From the NCBI GenBank assembly GCA_017432615.1, contig JAFRIV010000030.1, positions 1-64,000 of the forward strand: 64,000 bases of DNA. The letters are read 5' to 3'. Below are positions 60,160 through 64,000 of the stretch, one piece after another. This stretch comes from Oscillospiraceae bacterium. Its GTDB lineage: Bacteria > Bacillota > Clostridia > Oscillospirales > Oscillospiraceae. The translations under genes were made by a program, and so were the position numbers. The first letter of the stretch is position 1. Each line of letters begins with the position of its first letter. The notes beneath the pieces were generated by a model. That model saw only the letters and a list, made by a program, of their open reading frames with translations. It was not told the DNA's origin and searched no databases.

Positions 60160-61569
60160 CTATAATGACAAAGAACTGCGCCAGACAGCAATGCTCCGTT
60201 CTGCCTGTTCTCCAGTTTCTGCTTCGGCTGCCATTCTGAGCAGCGGCTCCGTCCCGGAGAAACGGCAGATTACCCAGCTCCCGTCCCGGAACCAAGTCTT
60301 TACACCGTCTGTTCGATCCACTTTTTCAACATCGTCAAACAACGGCAGATACTTTTGGGCATAAAGCTTTTCCTGCAGTTGCTGTTTGCCTTCCGCCGTC
60401 AGATGAAAATCCATCTCTCGATAGACCAGCTCACCAAACTGTCCGGTGATTTCCCGGTACAGTTCTGTAATGGATTTCCCCGTTACTGCGATCATCTCAG
60501 CGAGCAGTGCCGCAGCGTAGATTCCGTCCTTGCCGGAAATATGTCCTCGTACAGAAAGACCGCCGGAACTCTCCCCTCCGATAATTGCATCTGTCTCTGC
60601 CATCTTTGCAGAGATGTACTTAAAACCCACCGGAACTTCATAACAGCACTGTCCCAAACCTTCCGCTACGCGGTCGAGCAGGTGTGTTGTGGAATTATTC
60701 CTCACACAGGGGCCCTTCCATCCGCGTACCTTCACCAGATAATAATAGAGCAGTACCAGCAGATGATTGGGATGAAGAAAGCTGCCCTTTTCATCGATTA
60801 CTCCCAGACGGTCAGCATCTCCGTCGGTTGCAATCCCGAAATTGCAGTGTGTGTCTGTCACCACATAAGAAAGTGGGGAGAGCGTAACAGCATTCGGCGC
60901 CGGGAGTTTTCCCCCGAAGAGTGTATCATGCCGATCATGGATCACTTCCAGATCACAGCGGCAGGTTGCCAGAATAGTGCGCAAACTGGTTTGGCTTACG
61001 CCATACATCGGGTCCAGTGCAATTTTCAAGCGCGCATTCCGAATAGCATTGGTATTGATAAGTTCCAAAATGCTGTCTATATACTCATTGGCCGGATTTT
61101 CTTCCCGCACCAGCCCTCTTGATAACGCTTCTTCATAGGGAAGGCTTTGAATGGTCGCCGGATCAAGCTGAGCAATAATCTCTTCAATTTCGTTTGTTAC
61201 GGTTTGATCTGCATCTCTCCCGCCCTCTGTAAATACCTTGACGCCGTTATAAACAGCGGGATTGTGACTTGCAGTGACCATCATCCCGAAGGGCATATTT
61301 CTTGTTTTTACAGTATACATTAAAAGCGGCGTCGGAGAGGATCGATTTACCATCAGCACCCGATATCCGTTTGCCGTGAGTACTTCCGCTATCCAGTGTG
61401 CCGATTCTTTTGCCAGAAAGCGCCGATCATATCCTATGGCAATCTCTGCTCCGGTTATGTTTTTTCGGTCCATCAACCTGCATATTCCCGCTGCAAGCAG
61501 ACGGAGATTCTCTTTTGTAAAGCCATCTGCAATAACATCTCGCCATCCGCCTGTTCCAAATCGAATCAT
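60160..61569 (-). CDS. Phosphohexomutase (PMM/PGM family), probable GlcNAc-1-phosphate mutase
   Basis: Cytoplasmic alpha-D-phosphohexomutase of 469 residues. Catalytic Ser loop TASHNP at 99-104, metal loop TDGDADR near residue 245, sugar-binding loop GGESSGG near residue 325, phosphate loop RFSGTEPLLR near residue 443. The ATG at 61569 overlaps the phosphorylase stop (ATGA); a frame extending to 61761 lies inside the phosphorylase gene and is rejected. Coupling to a diacetylchitobiose phosphorylase, which releases GlcNAc-1-phosphate, implies conversion to GlcNAc-6-phosphate, as in the chitin operon of Vibrio. Phosphomannomutase or phosphoglucomutase activity cannot be excluded from sequence. 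Confidence 0.9.
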   Translation of the reverse strand: MIRFGTGGWRDVIADGFTKENLRLLAAGICRLMDRKNITGAEIAIGYDRRFLAKESAHWIAEVLTANGYRVLMVNRSSPTPLLMYTVKTRNMPFGMMVTASHNPAVYNGVKVFTEGGRDADQTVTNEIEEIIAQLDPATIQSLPYEEALSRGLVREENPANEYIDSILELINTNAIRNARLKIALDPMYGVSQTSLRTILATCRCDLEVIHDRHDTLFGGKLPAPNAVTLSPLSYVVTDTHCNFGIATDGDADRLGVIDEKGSFLHPNHLLVLLYYYLVKVRGWKGPCVRNNSTTHLLDRVAEGLGQCCYEVPVGFKYISAKMAETDAIIGGESSGGLSVRGHISGKDGIYAAALLAEMIAVTGKSITELYREITGQFGELVYREMDFHLTAEGKQQLQEKLYAQKYLPLFDDVEKVDRTDGVKTWFRDGSWVICRFSGTEPLLRMAAEAETGEQAERSIAVWRSSLSL

Positions 61570-63968
61570 CTTTTTTCTCCTTTTCGTCCCATAATCACTT
61601 CTGCGTGGCACACACTGCCCTCGGGAAGAATCGGCAGAATATCCGTTTCTTGCCCGTCTGACAGGATACGGGCAACTCCTTTTTCCACCCCGTCCGGATT
61701 CAAAACATGGATGATATAGGTGCTTCCCCTCCATTTGCGGGTAACGGAGAATTCCTTCCATTCTGATGGGATACAGGGATCAACAGCCAATCCATTAAAA
61801 TCCGGTCGAATACCTAACAGGTACTGTGTCGCTGCATAATATGCCCATCCGGCCGAACCTGTCATAAACGGATGGTGTGCTCTGCCAAATGCTGTGTGTG
61901 CTTTCCCTGCCACGAACTGGCAATAGCTGTATGGTTCCGATCGGCGAATTTCGATCCTGTCATTCTGCAGAGGCGGACATAAGGCGTTATAAAACTTCAT
62001 AGCCCTGCTTCCACGACCCAGGATGGCCTCTGCACACCATGCCCAGGGATTCGGATGGCTGAAGATGGATCCATTCTCCTTGAGTCCGGGATAAACGCGT
62101 GTTACAAAGCCGATTCCGTCATCCGGCCTGGTATAGCAGGGAGCATTCAGCATCAGTCCGTATTCTGTAAAGAGATAGCGGTCTACCTGATCCATGGCGG
62201 AAATGCCCTGCTGATGTGTTGCCGCGCCGGAAATCACCGCCCAGGTGTTAGATTCCATGTGTACTTTTCCTTCTTTATCTGTCCGGGTGCCGATTTTCCG
62301 GTTATCTGCCGTAACGCCTCGGATAAACCATTCTCCGTCCCACAGAAACTGTACGCATTTCTTTTCCGTCCGATCTGCCAGCTCGGTATATCGGTATGTA
62401 TCCTCTTTCTGATTCAGGGCCTCCGCCAGTTCACAGAAGCGCCGCAACGCCCATATATGCAGAAAGCTGACCATGGCGCTTTCTCCGCCGCCAAGGTTCA
62501 GGCAATCATTCCAGTCAGCGCGAAGGCCTTTACAGATCCCGTTTCTTCCGATCTCTCTGGCAGAAAAATCAAGAATACGTTTCAGATGTTCGTATACACT
62601 GTCTTCTCCCCCGTCTGCATAGGTTACAACCTCCTCAGCGAAAGAAAAGTCACCTGTCTCCTTGATATACTGTACAACGGCTGAAACAAGCCACAGCGCA
62701 TCATCTGCGCAGGCATCTTTGATTCCATGGACAATCTGCGCCTTTTCCGGCATTGGGATCACTGTCGGAGATCGGAAGGATTGCTGCTCCTCTTTTTTCC
62801 CTTCAAACCACCGCGGTTCAAACAAGTGCAGGCCATAACCCGCCCGGGTCAGCGCTCGCAGAAGTTCTATAAGCCTTCTTCGGCACATGCCGGGATTGGA
62901 ATGCGGGATCATCATAGCATCCTGCGCCGTATCCCGGTAGCCTAACCCGACACGTCCTCCAACTTCAATAAACGAAGTAAATCGGGAAAACATCACGTTG
63001 ATCTCGCTCTGATACAGATTCCAGATATTGATCTCTGTATTCATTCCTTCATTTGGCGTCCGAATCTGGAGGCAGGAGAGCTTCTCTTCCCAGTAGGCAG
63101 CAAGGCGCCGAAAATCATCATCTGCCCTTCTCTGGGTGTATTTTTCCCTCATCTGCTTTCCTTTGCTGACGTTGCCCTCTCCCAGAAGGAACAGCAGGCG
63201 TACTTCTTCTCCCGGTTGAAGCATCAGTTCTTTTTGGAGGCACCCGCAGTGGTTTCCTCCTTTTTCATAGCTTCCCCGGCAAACACCGCTTTCTACCACG
63301 ATCGGATTTTTTTCGGTGCGGTATGGCCCAAGAAACACATCCCGGAGACATTCAAACCCGTCTGGCTCAAAGTCCGCTGTAAAAAACTGATATCCGTTTT
63401 CCTCATAATAAAGATCATGTTCAATCACCCCGTCTTCATAACGGCTTCCGGCAGCATAGAGACTCATTTGAAAATTTCGGTTGTCCATATCGATATGATG
63501 GAAACTGAATTCCAGATAGGAATATACTGAAAGATTACGGACAGTGTCCCCCACATTACGCAAACGCACATCCCAGATTTCTACCGGATCATCCATCGCA
63601 GCGAACAGCGTCTGGGTGGCATCGATTTCACTGTAGTCGCTGTGATATTTTATATAGCTTAACCCATGGCGGCAGGAATAGTGTTCTTTCGGTTTCCCTA
63701 CAGGCTGCCAGGATATTGACCAGAAGTCACCGCTGTCATTATCCCGGAGATACACATAATGACCGGGAGTATCCATCGGCACACCGTTTGGTCTGAAGCG
63801 GGTAATACGGTGATATTCCGGGCTTTTATACAGAATATACCCGCCTGCCGTATGGTTAAACACCCCGTACAGTTCTCCTACGCCGATGTAATTCGTCCAG
63901 CTGGTTGGCAGGTCGATCTTCTCGATCACATATTCTCTGTTTTTATTGTCAAAATATCCGTACTGCAC
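61566..63968 (-). CDS. chbP: N,N'-diacetylchitobiose phosphorylase (GH94)
   Basis: Cytoplasmic glycoside phosphorylase of 800 residues, close to the 801 of Vibrio ChbP. It opens MQYGYFDNKNREYVIEKIDLP and continues GGYILYKSPEYHRITRFRPN, DNDSGDFWSISWQP, SRFTSFIEVGGRVGLGYRDTAQDAM and GLHLFEPRWF. The catalytic region is GLRADWNDCLNLGGGESAMVSFLH, in which the Asp before Cys (about residue 480-490) is the general acid. Near the end is AVDPCIPSEWKEFSVTRKWRGSTY. It splits (GlcNAc)2 with phosphate into GlcNAc and GlcNAc-1-phosphate. Specificity is inferred from strong resemblance to remembered ChbP sequences. The start is GTG at 63968, nine bases after GGAG; the gene is complete. Upstream sequence (63969-64000) is too short to judge. 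Confidence 0.9.
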   Translation of the reverse strand: MQYGYFDNKNREYVIEKIDLPTSWTNYIGVGELYGVFNHTAGGYILYKSPEYHRITRFRPNGVPMDTPGHYVYLRDNDSGDFWSISWQPVGKPKEHYSCRHGLSYIKYHSDYSEIDATQTLFAAMDDPVEIWDVRLRNVGDTVRNLSVYSYLEFSFHHIDMDNRNFQMSLYAAGSRYEDGVIEHDLYYEENGYQFFTADFEPDGFECLRDVFLGPYRTEKNPIVVESGVCRGSYEKGGNHCGCLQKELMLQPGEEVRLLFLLGEGNVSKGKQMREKYTQRRADDDFRRLAAYWEEKLSCLQIRTPNEGMNTEINIWNLYQSEINVMFSRFTSFIEVGGRVGLGYRDTAQDAMMIPHSNPGMCRRRLIELLRALTRAGYGLHLFEPRWFEGKKEEQQSFRSPTVIPMPEKAQIVHGIKDACADDALWLVSAVVQYIKETGDFSFAEEVVTYADGGEDSVYEHLKRILDFSAREIGRNGICKGLRADWNDCLNLGGGESAMVSFLHIWALRRFCELAEALNQKEDTYRYTELADRTEKKCVQFLWDGEWFIRGVTADNRKIGTRTDKEGKVHMESNTWAVISGAATHQQGISAMDQVDRYLFTEYGLMLNAPCYTRPDDGIGFVTRVYPGLKENGSIFSHPNPWAWCAEAILGRGSRAMKFYNALCPPLQNDRIEIRRSEPYSYCQFVAGKAHTAFGRAHHPFMTGSAGWAYYAATQYLLGIRPDFNGLAVDPCIPSEWKEFSVTRKWRGSTYIIHVLNPDGVEKGVARILSDGQETDILPILPEGSVCHAEVIMGRKGEKR

Positions 63969-64000
63969 CGAAGCACTCTCCTTTTTATAGTATTGTTTCC

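Noticed and set aside
1-64000. CRISPR arrays, tRNA or rRNA genes, insertion sequences, phage or plasmid genes
   Set aside because: I looked for regular repeat-spacer patterns, tRNA-like cloverleaf ends and transposase or integrase motifs and saw none; a tool-based search could still find a divergent tRNA.

Overview
The window looks like chromosome of a gut-type anaerobic Firmicute of class Clostridia (Oscillospirales/Christensenellales-like). This is an inference. The support is strong AGGAGG ribosome sites, Gram-positive-style signal peptides, LytS/YesM-YesN two-component systems, a pyruvate:ferredoxin oxidoreductase, a FeoA-FeoB fusion and many sugar ABC transporters. G+C is near one half by eye. 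I saw no tRNA, rRNA, transposase, phage gene or CRISPR array.

Region 1 (1-15600) is a sugar-sensing and uptake block. A YtfQRT/YjfF-type (galactofuranose-like) ABC operon runs on the minus strand. Next come a fused feoAB iron transporter and a minus-strand operon of response regulator, histidine kinase and a membrane lipoprotein that is a paralogue of the YtfQ-type binding protein. Divergent from it lies a second sugar ABC operon (binding protein, permease, ATPase, permease). Both transporter promoters carry an identical 17-bp box plus a conserved leader dyad. I read this as one regulon controlled by a lipoprotein-kinase-regulator three-component sensor. It is the best candidate in the window for a system not yet described.

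Region 2 (15600-22700) holds poorly characterised exported proteins: an Ig-like/tandem DG-repeat protein, a 51-residue protein, a calcium-loop protein, a membrane sulfatase-fold transferase and a PASTA-like protein. It also holds a peptide with a double-glycine leader that has no partner transporter here. Region 3 (22700-29800) is housekeeping: guanine deaminase, pyruvate:ferredoxin oxidoreductase, and rpsB-tsf.

Region 4 (29900-43800) contains three consecutive paralogous 'ferric-type' ABC importers. Each has a binding protein, a fused double permease and an ATPase. The first is linked to a cytoplasmic glycerophosphodiesterase and a HAD phosphatase, which argues for organophosphate rather than iron uptake. 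A duplicated 126-bp promoter/leader drives the second and third. A probable stand-alone structured RNA follows, at about 43928-44194.

Region 5 (44300-64000) is catabolic: uxaB-uxaA (galacturonate branch), then a minus-strand run of amino-sugar genes. These comprise N,N'-diacetylchitobiose phosphorylase, a coupled phosphohexomutase, a YesM-type kinase, a CUT1 transporter and a YesN-type regulator. They are followed by a cupin, an N-acylglucosamine 2-epimerase, an RpiR regulator, a second CUT1 transporter and an N-acetylneuraminate lyase. Together these would take up and degrade sialic acid and chitobiose-type host or diet glycans to GlcNAc and GlcNAc-phosphate. Neither CUT1 system has its own ATPase.

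A recurring layout feature is that all seven ABC binding-protein genes are separated from their downstream transporter genes by a stable stem-loop.
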